A stretch of 64,000 bases of DNA from Paraphaeosphaeria minitans (Eukaryota; Ascomycota; Dothideomycetes; Pleosporales; Didymosphaeriaceae): positions 2,728,001-2,792,000 of the forward strand of contig WJXW01000002.1 in assembly GCA_015832175.1 (NCBI GenBank), given 5' to 3'. Below are positions 22,565-34,309 of the stretch, piece by piece. Below the pieces are notes generated by a model. That model was not told the DNA's origin. It did not search any database and worked only from the letters and a program-made list of their open reading frames with translations. Made by a program: the position numbers and the translations under genes. Every line of letters begins with the position of its first letter. The stretch's first letter is position 1.

Positions 22565-25067
22565 TACTCTATTATATAGTTCTTATTAATTCTGTCTACT
22601 AAAGCCTTAATAGTAATGTGTAGTTTATTTATTAAGATTAGTATTTAGAGTGCCTAGTTAGGTGCTTTCTTTATATAAGCATTAGTAGGATTGTCTTTAC
22701 TATTAATCTACCTAATTTCTATAATTTCTTATCTTTTGTACAACTCCCTAATTAACATAATGTTAATTATAAGGCGTTATTTGTTTATAGTGCCTAGTTG
22801 TATAAGGTATTTGTACAGGGATTTTAAGTTAGTATAGACTATAATAGGAATTAGAGGGATCTAAAGTGTTTATATAATCTATTAGAGTATTGTGCTTAAT
22901 ATAATTATATTATTAAAACTGCCTACTAGACTGTATAATTTGCTTACTAGAACACTTCTAGTTACTCTTTTACACTTTACTAAGTTCTAGTAAATAATAT
23001 TACTACAGATCTTAAAGTCCTAAGTTATTGTGCGATGTTCCTTTACTAGTATAATACTAAAGCTAAGCTATAAGCTTAGGTCTCTGTTATTAGTAAAAGA
23101 GCTATCTATAAAGATAAACAGCTTCGTGCAACCTAAGTTAAGTGGAATAAATTTTAGTCCTCTTTATATATTCTAAATTTACTAGTTTAAATGTATATTT
23201 AGTGCCTTAATATCTTCTTCTGTTAGTACTATTATTTGCGCAGTAATAGATAGGTTAAATATTGCTTCTAGTTAGTAAACTAAAGAGATATATACACCTT
23301 TTACTTATTATATAATATATTAGTGTACATCGTCTTTGTCTTAGGGATTAATTATGCGAAGGCTTTTAGCCTGTCCCTTCTATTCTAGGGTAATAACACT
23401 CTAGATAAGTTAGATTTTGCCTCTATTAAACTTAATTACCCTATTTTATGTTAGGACGCTTTTATCCTTTGTATAAAACTTTATAGTATAGAGCTGCTCC
23501 TCTTTTTATTATACGAAGCTTTTTATAACTACACTAAGGGTGTTATTAGTCTAGAGTCTAGTAATACTAAATATCTTAGGTCCCTTATCTGTAATAAGTA
23601 GACATAGGTCGTATGTTAATATATATATCTATAGTTTCTCCTTATAGTGGTTGTGGTATGTCTTAAACTAGTAGAGACCTAATTCTACTACGCCATATAG
23701 AGGTTGTATAACCTATAGAATTATATTTAGTAGGAAGAAATCGCGCATTTCTACTAGTAGTTAGGCGTACAATATACGAAGGAGTTTGTTAGTAGACTAT
23801 ACATAGGCCTAAGTAATATCCCTAAGCTTAATATATATATTATACGACTAAATTAGTGTTACTAAAAGAGCTAATAGTAACCTCTAGCTTATATACTAGA
23901 TAGTAAGGAATTATATAAGGATCTTTTTTTTTTCTTTGTCTAAATAGCTAGCAAAGGCAAGTCTTAATTTCTTATATAGTTAGGTTGTCTTACCTTTAAT
24001 CTTTTATATAAGACGTAGGTTAAAAATACAGCCAGGTTGTTTATTAGGGTTATATAATAAGATTTTAAAAGTGCTATTAGTAATAAGGGTATTTATTTCT
24101 ACTATATCTAATTCTTTAAAAGGCTAGCTAGGTGTAGTAATAACACTATTTACATAAAGCTTTAGTATAAGCTTAAAGTTATTTTTTTCTTTTTAAGTAA
24201 TAAACTAGGTGTTTAGTCTTCCTAATCTTTGTTAAGCTTTACCTAATCGTGCGACTATAGTAGTTTAGCCCTTCCTAGGTCTTCCCCTTAGTCTTAGCTT
24301 TAGAGCTTTAATTCGTGCAGCTATAGGAGTATCTATATCTTATAGTTCCTGTGTGCTGTCTTTAGTTGCGCAATAGTATAGTTTAACCTATATATAGTAT
24401 AGTTTTAGAGGCCTATTTTTAAGCTCTAGGATAATGTCTCTTTCTTTAATACTTTTAATCTTATATAGTCCTTGCTATCCCTTCTTTTCTCTCTAGGCTA
24501 TAACTTCTAAGCCTAGTAGGAGTGTAAGGGTTTCGTGCGATAATAGGCTATTCCTAGTATTAATTATATAAGCAACTTTAACTTTAGCTCTATTCTTTTT
24601 AAGCATTTTTATTGCTTTCTAAACTATATTAGCTTAGGCAATTAGTTCTAGTAAGGGTGGAGAGTCCTTATTAATCCTTAGGTAGGCACTAAAGACTAGG
24701 AGGGTAGGTACTATACTATTAGGCCTAGCTATATTATTTAGTGCCTTTACTACTATTTATAGCACTATCTTATTATTTATACAACTATTAATTTTAGCTC
24801 TTAGAATATTATACGCTTAGTATAGTAGTGTATATACTCTTTTAATCTTACCTATAGCCTAGTGTGTCTCTACTAGCATTTGCCTATATTCTGCCCTAAC
24901 TATCTTTGTATAATTCTAAAATTTATTAAAAGCGAAGTTAGTTCCTAGGTTATAAATAATATAATCTAGTAGGCCTTAGTATATATTAATCCAGCATCTT
25001 ATTAAGGTATCCTAGGTGTCTTATATAGTTATTAATCTTAGGAATTAGGCTGCCTAAAAGGATATGT
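22565..25067 (-). pseudogene. pol: CopB-2 pol: integrase C-terminus, RT, RNase H
   Basis: Reading on the minus strand from 25067: an integrase C-terminal part, then RT with IFNLRLV near 24020 and a D-D box seen as TNNT near 23545 (normally TDDT in this lineage). RNase H carries FIDSSFANNRD near 23070 and an end of the type INSKDNPTN, the copia KDNPAD-like block, near 22690. TAA/TAG interrupt throughout at Gln/Trp positions. This is the fungal copia lineage with TDD instead of YVDD, distinct from CopA. Confidence 0.88.
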
Positions 25068-25262
25068 TGTTGTGGTAAAAAGGGCTCGAACTATTATAGG
25101 ATATTTAGGAGCAGAGTTGTAAAGAATACAAATAGCTAATTGTAGGAAAGGATGCCAAAAGGGCAGACTATATATAAAACAAACGAGCCTCTTAGTAAGA
25201 ATCCTGTGATATAAATTAGTAGATCTAGAAAGAATTACAGAAGTAAGTATTTTACTTTAATA
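25068..25262 (-). repeat. CopA-2 3' LTR (195 bp)
   Basis: It starts TGTTGTGGTAAAAAGGG and ends CTTTAATA, followed by the complement of the polypurine tract. Confidence 0.92.
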
Positions 25263-25782
25263 CACCCCCTAGGTAATCGCTTAAAGCAGATCACCTATTT
25301 TAAGAAGTAATTTATAATTATCTAAATCCTTCCTAAAGATCTTTAAAAAACTGTCTAAAGGCTGTTTAAAGATTAAAAAACTATTAAGAATTGTTATTCT
25401 AAATCTTCTTATCTTAAGAATAGCGATTCTATCACCCCCTATTTATTATAATAGTAAAATAATCGCTGTTTATCTTTTAAATTACAAATCCTATTATAAA
25501 TCGTGTCTAGAATCTCTTCTTCTAGTAGGTTAGGAGCTTATAAGCGTAGTATAAAGGCCTAGAGCGTAAACGCTTTTATTTTACTACTCTTTTCGCTTAC
25601 TTCCTATTAACTATAAAGTAATTTCCCCGCTCTTACTAGCTAGTAAGTATAATAGGCAGGCGTGTTTTAATTAGAAAGGAGTAGTAGTAAAAGAAATAAG
25701 TAGTAACTAAGGAGCGCATTTGGCGCTTAATACTTAGATAGGTAGTAGAGTATATAAACCCTTTACTAGCGCTTAATCTTCT

Positions 25783-26352
25783 CTTTTTAATCCTTTACTT
25801 TTAACGCTTTAACTTCCTATCTAATTTAAGCCTACAAATCCTACTACTTTATAGTAGGTTCTCTTCTTCTAATTATTGCCTTACGCTCTTTCTATTATTT
25901 TAGAGCTTTACTAACTCTTTTAGATATCTAATAATCTAGCTAAAGCACGTATAGTAAAGGCTATAAAAGCTGCTAAATAAAGCTCTTAATCCTTAGTAGA
26001 GGATAGGGTAATTGCCCTCTTACCCTACCTATTAAGAAGTAGCGCAGTTACAGCTAATACACTAATTAAAATAGCTAGATAAATGGCCTATTAGCTCTAA
26101 AGTAGGGTAGAGGCTGGGCAAGTGCTTCTCCTCCTGCTAATCGAAAGAGGGGAGGCTAGGGTAAGCTATTACCTACTGCTAATTAAAGGAGAGGTAGAGG
26201 AGGTGGATAGGGTAAGGAATTACCTACTATAGAGAGGAGGAGAGGAGGAGGATAGGGAGAATCTCCTACTGCTAATTATAGGGGAGATTCTCACACCCCT
26301 ATAATTAAGTAGAGGAGGAAAAGGGTCTATAAGCTTATAGATAAGCTCTTTA
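25783..26352 (-). repeat. CopA 3' extension, medium form (about 570 bp)
   Basis: This segment is absent from CopA-1. Its ends share AGAGATTAA/AGAAGATTAA-type sequence. Inside, the motif CTGCTAATTA and GA-rich blocks recur several times, with a short inverted pair GAGAATCTC/GAGATTCTC near 26253-26291. Confidence 0.6.
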
Positions 26353-26559
26353 ATCTCTTCTTCCTCTAATTCCTATTCTCCCTCTAATCTTTTCTTTCTT
26401 TTTTTTTTCTTTTCTTATTTCCTAGCTCTAAATTAATAATTCTAGGTAGTTAATAGATTAATTCTCTACTTACCTACTCTTGTTCTGTGATTATTGTGCT
26501 TATATCTTATAGATTTAATAGCCTTTTAAATCTATTAAACTACTAATAAGTAAGAGCCT

Positions 26560-29500
26560 TTGTAAGGCTATCTGCTAGCATTTCGCTAGTTAGAAAATAT
26601 TCTACTTAAAACAATCCTTTTGTATACTCTTGCTGTAACTATATATTCTAAATATCTATATAGCGCAGTTAAGTAGTAATTCTTTTATTCTTTCTAATTA
26701 CTAAATAAATAGTTTAAAGATTGTCACAATAGACCTTCTATAACAGTCCTAGATCTAGAGTAAGCTTAGTAAAGAATCTCTTAATCGCTATAGCTTTTTT
26801 ACTTATATATTTAAGCGCTAGAAGCTCTACTTCTAGTATTAAAGTAGTAATTGTGTTCTGTTAAGCTACTTTCTATAGGATAGTTCCTCTAAATAATAGG
26901 ATAATATATCTATAGGAAGATCGCTATAATATTAGATTATTAGCGAAAGAGGCATCTCTATATATTAGTAGATTAGGTCTATTATAGCCACTAAAGACTA
27001 TAGCCTGCTATCTAGTTTAATAGAGGTAAAAGATTACATAGTTAATAGTAGTAAAGTGTTCTTTACTTAGATTTGTTAGAAAGTGTAATAGCTTAAACAC
27101 TGCAAAGGCTATATCTAGGCGTAGTATAATTACTATATAGAGAGCTAATCCTACCTCTTCTTAAAAGAGCTTTATTTCTTAAGGAGTAGCTTCTCCTATG
27201 CTTAGAACAAAAGTTTCTACTAATAGAGGTGTAGGAGGGAAGCTTCTAGAGTTTAAAAAGTTAAACTTTTTCGTAATCTTATTAATATAGATATAATAGA
27301 CTAGAGAAATTAATCTTACTTCTCTGTCCTTAATTAGTTAAACACCTAGGAACCACTCTACTAGTCCTTTTAATTTAATTTTATATTTGTTTATAATCTT
27401 CTTCTAAAAATCCAGGGCTTTTTTCTCTTTACTCTTATAATAGAGAAGAAGAATGTTGTTAATATAAAATAGAATAATAATACTTTAATTACTATTAAAG
27501 AAAAGGCATAGCTCTTCTAGCAAAGCTAAAAGTCTATAAGATTAAAGTAATTCTGCAAATTTCTTATACTAAAGAAGTGGTAAATCTCTTAAGCTATATA
27601 AAGCTTAATTTAATCTTACACACTTTCCTGGCTTTTTAAAACTATTAGGTAATTTATAAGTTACTAGATTAGCGGCTGTAATAAGAGTATTTAGAAACGC
27701 TCCTACTATATTAAATTATAAGATTTCTGGGTTAAATTCTGCTGCTAGAGCTATAGCTAATTAAAAAGATCTTACTACTAGGGTAGTAGTATAGGTAGAG
27801 TAGAGAGTATTTTTTTTCTAAAGATCTTCTTTTATAATAATTTAAGCTTTACACTTTTTAAAGTATTTATTTTAATTAAACTTATAGGTAAAGACCTACT
27901 TTAAAGGGAGTAGTTACTCTAACACCTCTAATTATTTAATCTCTGTCTAGGTACCTTTATCTTGTAAAGTTAAAATCTCCTTATAAGTGGCAAGGAGGAA
28001 TAGCTTCCTATATAGATAATTGTAAAAGTATTTCTATAGGGTTAGCTCTAGTGTAAGCTTGTCTCTATAAGTCTAAGCTGTATAAGACGCTCTAGGCGCC
28101 TTTCTAAGTCTAGAAGCGAATACTATTATATTTAGTATAATATATTCTTTTTACTTAGACTAGGCCTCTACTACTCCTAGTATAAATGTGTACTCTAATA
28201 TTATATTAAGATTACTTTAAAGATAATTAGTAATTAGTGTATAAGCACCTAGCTTCTACCTACCCCTTAGCTAATTGTCCTAATTATTTTGCTTCCTTAA
28301 TCTTTATAATAGTAGATAGTAATTTATTAGTTAGTTAATTTCTAGTGCTTTACTACAATTTCGCCTACTTATTCTACTTACCTCTAGATAGATCTGCCTT
28401 CGCCTTTAGCGCGCTAGTAGGTTATCTGCTTTGTCTAGCGTAATTAAGTTATCTACGCTAGATTAATTAATAACCTAATTAGTTTCTACTAATAAATAGG
28501 GTATTAAATCCCTAGATTCTAGTGGGCTAGCTCTCCTAGTAGTGTTCTAGTGGCTGCTAGATATCTCTTAATTACTTAATAGATTACCCCTAAGATTACC
28601 TAGCTCTAGTATTTAATTAGGAGTTACAAGTTCTGTGCTTCCTTTTCTACTTAAGCAAATTCTTAGCTGCTAGCTAGCTAAGCCTACAGCTCGCTTAGTA
28701 GTAGGTACTTTAGGTTCCTAATTACTTAGCTAGCCTGCTTTGCTTTTAATCACCTAAGGGTTACCTATAGGTCTAGTAGTAGTTCTTGTATACTTATTTG
28801 TTTTAGGAAGAATATTAAGCGTGTTTTTATACGCTTCTTCTAGATTATTTAGCTCTTTTTTTTAGAGGCTTTCTACTATTTTTAACGCTTTTATCTTTAG
28901 AATAGATTATTCCTCTAATCCTTTATAGAATAGGAATTTATTAAACTTTACATTTTGTGTAGTAATTACCTAATTAAGCTAGAGAATCTATATTTACTAG
29001 ATATTAGAAGCTTTATAGCCTACTAGGTATCTAATATAGCCTTTAGGATTTACTTTAAATCCTTTTCTGTCTCGCCTAGCTATACGCTTCTAATCTAAAG
29101 GGTAAGCTTAGTAGCTATAGGCGTAGATAGCACTCTAGTTTAGACAAAGATTAGCTGTCCTATATTATGTTTTTACTAGTTTAAAATAATAACAATATTG
29201 TCTAAACTAAGTATCTAACGTTTTATTAGGTAATTAATAGCCTAATACTAGGCTAGGAATTATTCCTTAGAGCTAGTATATCGCTTATATAATTTTAGGC
29301 TAGAGATTTAATAGTAGATTTACGCTTATTTATATTTTAATTACTTTTGTTATAAGCTCCTAGCCTACTTTTTTTATAGCGCTATTAGGTTTATGCGTAT
29401 AAGGTGGTGGTCTGCTAATTATTATCCCTTCCTAATTAGCCTAAAATTCGTACTAGGATTTCCCTCTCTATAGAAGTGTTACTGTATTATTGTCCTAGTA

Positions 29501-31570
29501 GATTTTTGTAATTTAAAGCTCGTATTTTATATTAATAAGAGCTAAGAAATCCTACTACACTTTTATTATCTTAGAAAGCGTCTTTATTCTAAGATTAAAA
29601 ACGTAAAGTTTCTTACTAAAATCTTTTTTAATTAGTAAAACCTAGTTTTCTTTATTTTAAGTAGTAGGCATATTAAATAGATTCTAGGATAATAAGTGAA
29701 ATAGCCTAGGTAATTATTCTCTAGGTCGCTTAGAGATTACTTAGGTTATGTGTGTAGTAGTATAGTACTTATAATCCTTTCTTAATATTCTAGTAATCTT
29801 TACACCTTAGGCTGCAGTTACTAGAGCTTATAGGGCTCTACTTCCTATATACCCTGCTTAAAGGTGCTAGAGGTCCTTAGAATCTAATCTTTTAATATTA
29901 ACCTAGGATAATTCTTTAGTAGTCACACTTATAACAATTAGACAAGAGCGGATTAGCTTATATTATAGGAAAGTAAAGTTATACTCGCATTTTAGGTCTA
30001 CTAAAATAATACTTTATTCTAGGCTTCTAATCCTAAGAGTGTAATCTAAACTAAAGTACTAAATCTTTACTTTCTTTAAAAGAGCTTCTAATATAATATT
30101 TATATAAAAGCCTTCTACTACTCTTACTTTTTAGAGTAGCAGATCTTCTATAAATCTCTTATTTTTCCTATACAAAGCGTTCTTAATTAGTCTATCACTA
30201 ATTTCTAAAATTAGGAGGCTTTATGTACCTACCTCTACACTCTTATTTAATAATTAAAACGTCCTAGGAATAAGTCTTTTATAATTATTAACTAGGTAAA
30301 CTGCTATAGCACTATCTAGTATTATATATTCTAATAGAGGATAAGCGTTAGAATATAGAGTAGAGTAGACACCTAATGCTCTATTGTCTGTAGGCAGATT
30401 AAATAGGTTTAGTAGAGTAGTAGTAATACTACTAGGATACTTAATAGTCTTAGTAGAGAATTATTTCTTATTCTATCCTGCCTTTGTAATCGCATTACAA
30501 AGGTTCGACTACTTAGGCTACTTAAGTTAATTAAGAATCTCTAATTTTTCTTTATTAGTAAGATTAAATAATAATATTCTATTTTAGGGTAATCTAGCTA
30601 TTGCGGTTTAAAGTCTTTAGCACTCTATTAGTTTCTACCTATAAGTATAGGGCTTATAGGGACAGTTTAGTTATTTCTTTGTCTAATTAGATAAACTAGA
30701 ACTATTAGAGTTAGTAGATTGTCTTAATAATGTATTAGAAGTGGCGAATACACTACTTATTTTATTAGAACTAGATTAAATTAAATACTCCTAGACAAGC
30801 GCTAAAAATACCTTCCCTAGATTGTCTAGCGTGATCTAATTCTGTCCTAGCGTCTTATTCTAGATTAGCTGTTAGTTTATTAATTAGGCCTAATCTAGTG
30901 CTATACGCGCGGTAATTATATTTAGGAAATCTTAGGTAGTAAGTAGTCTACTAATTTTACTAATTAAGTAGGTCTTTACTTTTTAATAGAGGAGCTGCTA
31001 CTCTTTAAACTAGGTCTTAGGACTTTGTCTTACCTACTTAGCCTTCTTAAGATAAGCGCAGTATAAAGCTTAAACATTATTTTATATAGCTCCTTTATTT
31101 AGTGCGAGATCTTCCTTTAAGAGTTAAATTAGGGACTAAAGCGTAGTATAGCACGTATTAATTAGAGTAATTATGGCAGGAGTAAGTAGATTAGGCGATA
31201 CTATAGCGTTTACCTAAGTCTAGAGATTCTATATCTTAGTATAGTCTACTTACTAGTCTAAAACTACTACTCTATATTCTACTATTTATAAAGGAAAGCT
31301 CTTCTTATCTATTTTATACCTAGTAAGCTCTGCTTTGTATAATTAAATACTCGCTATAGAGGCTATATCTGCAATTAGTAATAGTTTCTGTAGAAGTAGA
31401 GGTTGTTCTAACTTTGCGTAATTAATTACTAGAGCGTTAATCGCCTTTTAGTTAATTTAGTTTTAGATTCCTTTTAAGTTTACTTAGAATTAAAACTAGA
31501 TAAACTAGTAGGGCTAGCTAGCGCGATTAATAAGCTGTACTTCTACTATTTTAATAATTTTTTGTAATTA
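26560..31570 (-). pseudogene. pol: Chimeric CopA gag-pol remnant
   Basis: Minus-strand copia polyprotein. RNase H occupies about 26560-27060, and the RT box reads YINN at 27455-27466. RT extends to about 28000, integrase lies at about 29300-29750, and protease-like/gag sequence reaches about 31570. All stop codons checked are RIP-type. Segments left of about 27290 must be CopA-2, because CopA-3 is already represented at 18285-20994; the crossover lies somewhere between there and the right LTR. Confidence 0.85.
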
Positions 31571-31684
31571 GAAATAGAGGGGTTATATCGTAGAGAGGTT
31601 CTAAATAGAGTGTTATATAATAATTTTAGCGTTACTAAGTAGGTAGAGAGAATCGTCCTAAGTTCTAAGCGCTAGGCCTATAAC

Positions 31685-31879
31685 TGTTAAAGTAAAAAGG
31701 GCTTAAACTATTATAGGATATTTAGGAGCAGAGTTGTAAAGAATACAAATAGCTAATTATAGGAAAGGATGCCAAAAGGGCAGACTATATACAAAAGAAA
31801 CAAGCCTCTTGGCAAGAATCCCGTGATATGAATTAGTGGATCTAGAAAGAATCACGGAAGTGAGTGTTTTACTTCAACA
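31685..31879 (-). repeat. CopA-3 5' LTR (195 bp)
   Basis: It starts TGTTAAAGT and ends CTTCAACA. Its last 85 bp are unusually rich in CA and TG compared with the left LTR, so it is much less mutated. Confidence 0.9.
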
Positions 31880-32814
31880 AGTTACTAGTTCTATTTAAAC
31901 TTACTAGGATACCTACTATATTCTAGTGTTATATTAATAGCGCTCTAAAGCATACCCTAGGTAATATATATATAGCTTACCCTAGATAATATTCTTATCT
32001 ATATAATAGGACCCCTACGCTAATACTAGGACTTTATATAATAAGTGCTAGGGCGCCTATAGAAACCTAGACTATATATAGACCTAGGGAAATGTAAATT
32101 CACGATAATAGAGGTCTAGTACCTAGAGTATTTTATTATAGTAGGTAAGGCTATTTGCCCTAGTTTAGCAGAAATATAAGTAATTAATTAATAAAAAGCT
32201 CTATCTATAGTATATATAATCTACTACTTTATTAGCTTTACTAACTTCTATTATAACTTTTTTCCCTAATTCTCTAAGTAGGCTGCACCCCTATATACTC
32301 TTACTAAGAAGGGAGTGCTATTCTAATAGGGCACTAGGGAATAAGAGGCCTTCTGGGCCCTAAAAGGTACATTTATATAGGGCCCTATTCTGGCGCCCTA
32401 GGACCTAGACCGTAATACACTAATAGAGGTAGACTACTTAGGTAGCGATACTAGGGCCTACCTCTTCTAATGTATTAAGGAGATCTAGTACCTTATAGCT
32501 TACTACTCTATAGCCCTAACACTTATCTAGTAGAACTACACTATTTATAATAAGGAGCTACTTATAATTATATAGGGCCTATAGGTATAAAGACTAGAGC
32601 TAATAGTGGTAGTGCGCCCCTTTAAAATTCTAACAGGCTATAAGAACCTTAATTATTTTATAAAGATCTAAAAGCTAAGTAAGCGCTAGCACTAATAGTT
32701 AGAGTTACTTTCTACCTTTTACTTTTATCTCTACTACTAGCCTAGATCCTAGATAGCTAGACTAGATACACTAAGTTAGTATTAGTAGAATATAGCCTAG
32801 TAAATAAAGATAAA
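31880..32814 (+). pseudogene. pol: GypB RT/RNase H, second block
   Basis: After TSD AGTTA (31880-31884) a Ty3/gypsy RT continues from 5492. It includes LVLFKLT, a YLDN-like box near 31990 with one extra base beside it, and the FYYNFFPNFSK-like connection near 32250. RNase H follows at about 32380-32600, with the EVDYLGS-like and KNLNYFIK-like blocks. The frame is broken by RIP stops. No GypB LTR is seen. The block ends at TSD ATAAA where GypA-2 entered. Confidence 0.85.
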
Positions 32815-33029
32815 TATAAGGTCTAGTTACAGATAATAGTATTTACTTTACACTAGGGAGGTTAGTAAAAGAATAACTTAATAGTATTAATAAAATAATA
32901 CTTATTTTATATAGAGTTTAAGTGTAGTATAGGTTTTACGCAGCTAGCTCGCTTAGCGTATAGGCCCTTTATAAGTCTTTAGCGCTAGATACTATAACAC
33001 TATAATAATATTATAATCTACCTATTATA
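32815..33029 (-). repeat. GypA-2 3' LTR
   Basis: It reads TATAAGG...CTATTATA on the plus strand, followed by the complement of the purine tract (GAACTTCCCCC). Confidence 0.9.
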
Positions 33030-33372
33030 GAACTTCCCCCTCTAGCTGTAGTCCTTTACAGTATACTATAGCCTTAATAAAAACTTTATCCTATAGAAAA
33101 GAAAAAGAGTGTCTATACGGGTGCGCATTATATGCGTAATAATAGTGTATTATAAGTAAATAGTGCGCGTTATAAACGTATTATACGTGTTATTTATTAT
33201 AAGGCTCTTACTCCTTTTGTTTACTATAGCCTTTTATAATATAGGGTAATAGGGCTATATAGTTTTAATATTATTTTAATTTTTGTGTACTCTCTACCTA
33301 TATAATATATAACTACTATACACTTAGCGTAGACGAAGCGCTTACCTTTATATAACTTTTTAATTATTTAAT

Positions 33373-34200
33373 ATACTATACTATATAGTGCCTAAGTATA
33401 TTAAGAAGTCTAACTTATGTAGTGCTATTGTCTTTACGTTTAGTAATAATACTAAGTATATAGACTATAATATAGTGCTTATAACTTATATACACTACGC
33501 GTAGAACTTAGTAAAGGTTTCTAAGAACTATATAAAAGATAAGAATAAGCGCTATAACTATTATATTAAGGGTAATTATAGAGGCTGTAACTTAGCATAA
33601 CTAGAGTTATGCGCTATATATACGCTTTAGCTAATATTTATAGGTGCTAAAGGTAATAAATAGGCGTCTTAATTGCTTATACGCCCTTTATAATTACTAT
33701 TATATTATAGTTATAGAGACCCTAGATAGGTAGCGTAAGATAAATAAGTATGTAAAGGTAATAGGCTTAAAGCTAGCCTATTACTAAAAGTAATTTAACT
33801 TAGAACTAGCTAACTACTAGCGTATTACAGCTTATATTAGTACACCTATAAGGGTGGTAACCTAGGTGCCTACTACTAGCCCTTAGTGCCTAGGCTTAAT
33901 CCTAGTAGACTAGTATTAGATTACTAGTGCTTTTAAAGTAGTTATTTCCCTTATATAGTAGATAGTAAGTTCGCACCTCTTCTATACTTAAAATGTATAC
34001 TAATAGCTTACTCTAGATTAATCCAGTGTTTACTCCTTACTATAATAAGGGCAACTTAGATAATAGTAATAAAGAGAGTAAAGAGAAGGTTACTACTAGA
34101 GATATAGTAAATAAGAAAAGTAAAAAGGGTAAGAATTATAAAAATAATAAGTAGAGGGGGCGGAGGTAGTACGTAGTTTAGTTAGATTACTTTTTAAAAG
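33373..34200 (+). pseudogene. GypA-2 antisense gene
   Basis: The conserved 258-bp frame spans 33373-33630 on the plus strand, while pol is on the minus strand. The start codon reads ATA and there are at least two in-frame stops, at a likely Trp codon and in the Cys-rich part. Lys/Asn-rich coding-like sequence continues to about 34160. It is the most damaged of the five copies but has no indel in the 258-bp part. Confidence 0.5.
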
Positions 34201-34309
34201 CTAGCCTATAGGCCTTAAGTAAATATTTTTAATAAGCTATAAGTCCTCTATAAGCTATAGTGCTCTGTAATAATATACATTGTATTTATATTTTATATAC
34301 TCTTATTAT

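Larger units (their letters stand above)
20995..25067 (-). mobile_element. CopB-2: 3' two-thirds of a Ty1/copia element
   Basis: The 3' LTR is at 20995-21232, a long 3' non-coding region at 21233-22564, and pol lies on the minus strand from 22565 to 25067. There it is cut by a CopA LTR. The 5' part (gag, protease, most of integrase, 5' LTR) is not found in the window, probably deleted in the CopA recombination event. Confidence 0.88.
25068..31879 (-). mobile_element. CopA-2/CopA-3 chimera: copia element with two LTRs but mismatched flanks
   Basis: It looks like a complete 6,812-bp CopA (LTRs 25068-25262 and 31685-31879, coding on the minus strand). The five bases on its left are TATGT, on its right AGTTA, so there is no target duplication. 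The left flank is CopB-2 integrase; the right flank is GypB RT. AGTTA matches the left TSD of CopA-3 at 5488-5492. The simplest reading is a crossover between CopA-2 (inside CopB-2) and CopA-3 that deleted everything between them. Confidence 0.8.

Noticed and set aside
25068..31879. Ordinary full-length CopA with degenerate target duplication
   Set aside because: TATGT and AGTTA differ at too many positions for RIP alone, and the two flanks belong to different elements; a recombination chimera explains both.
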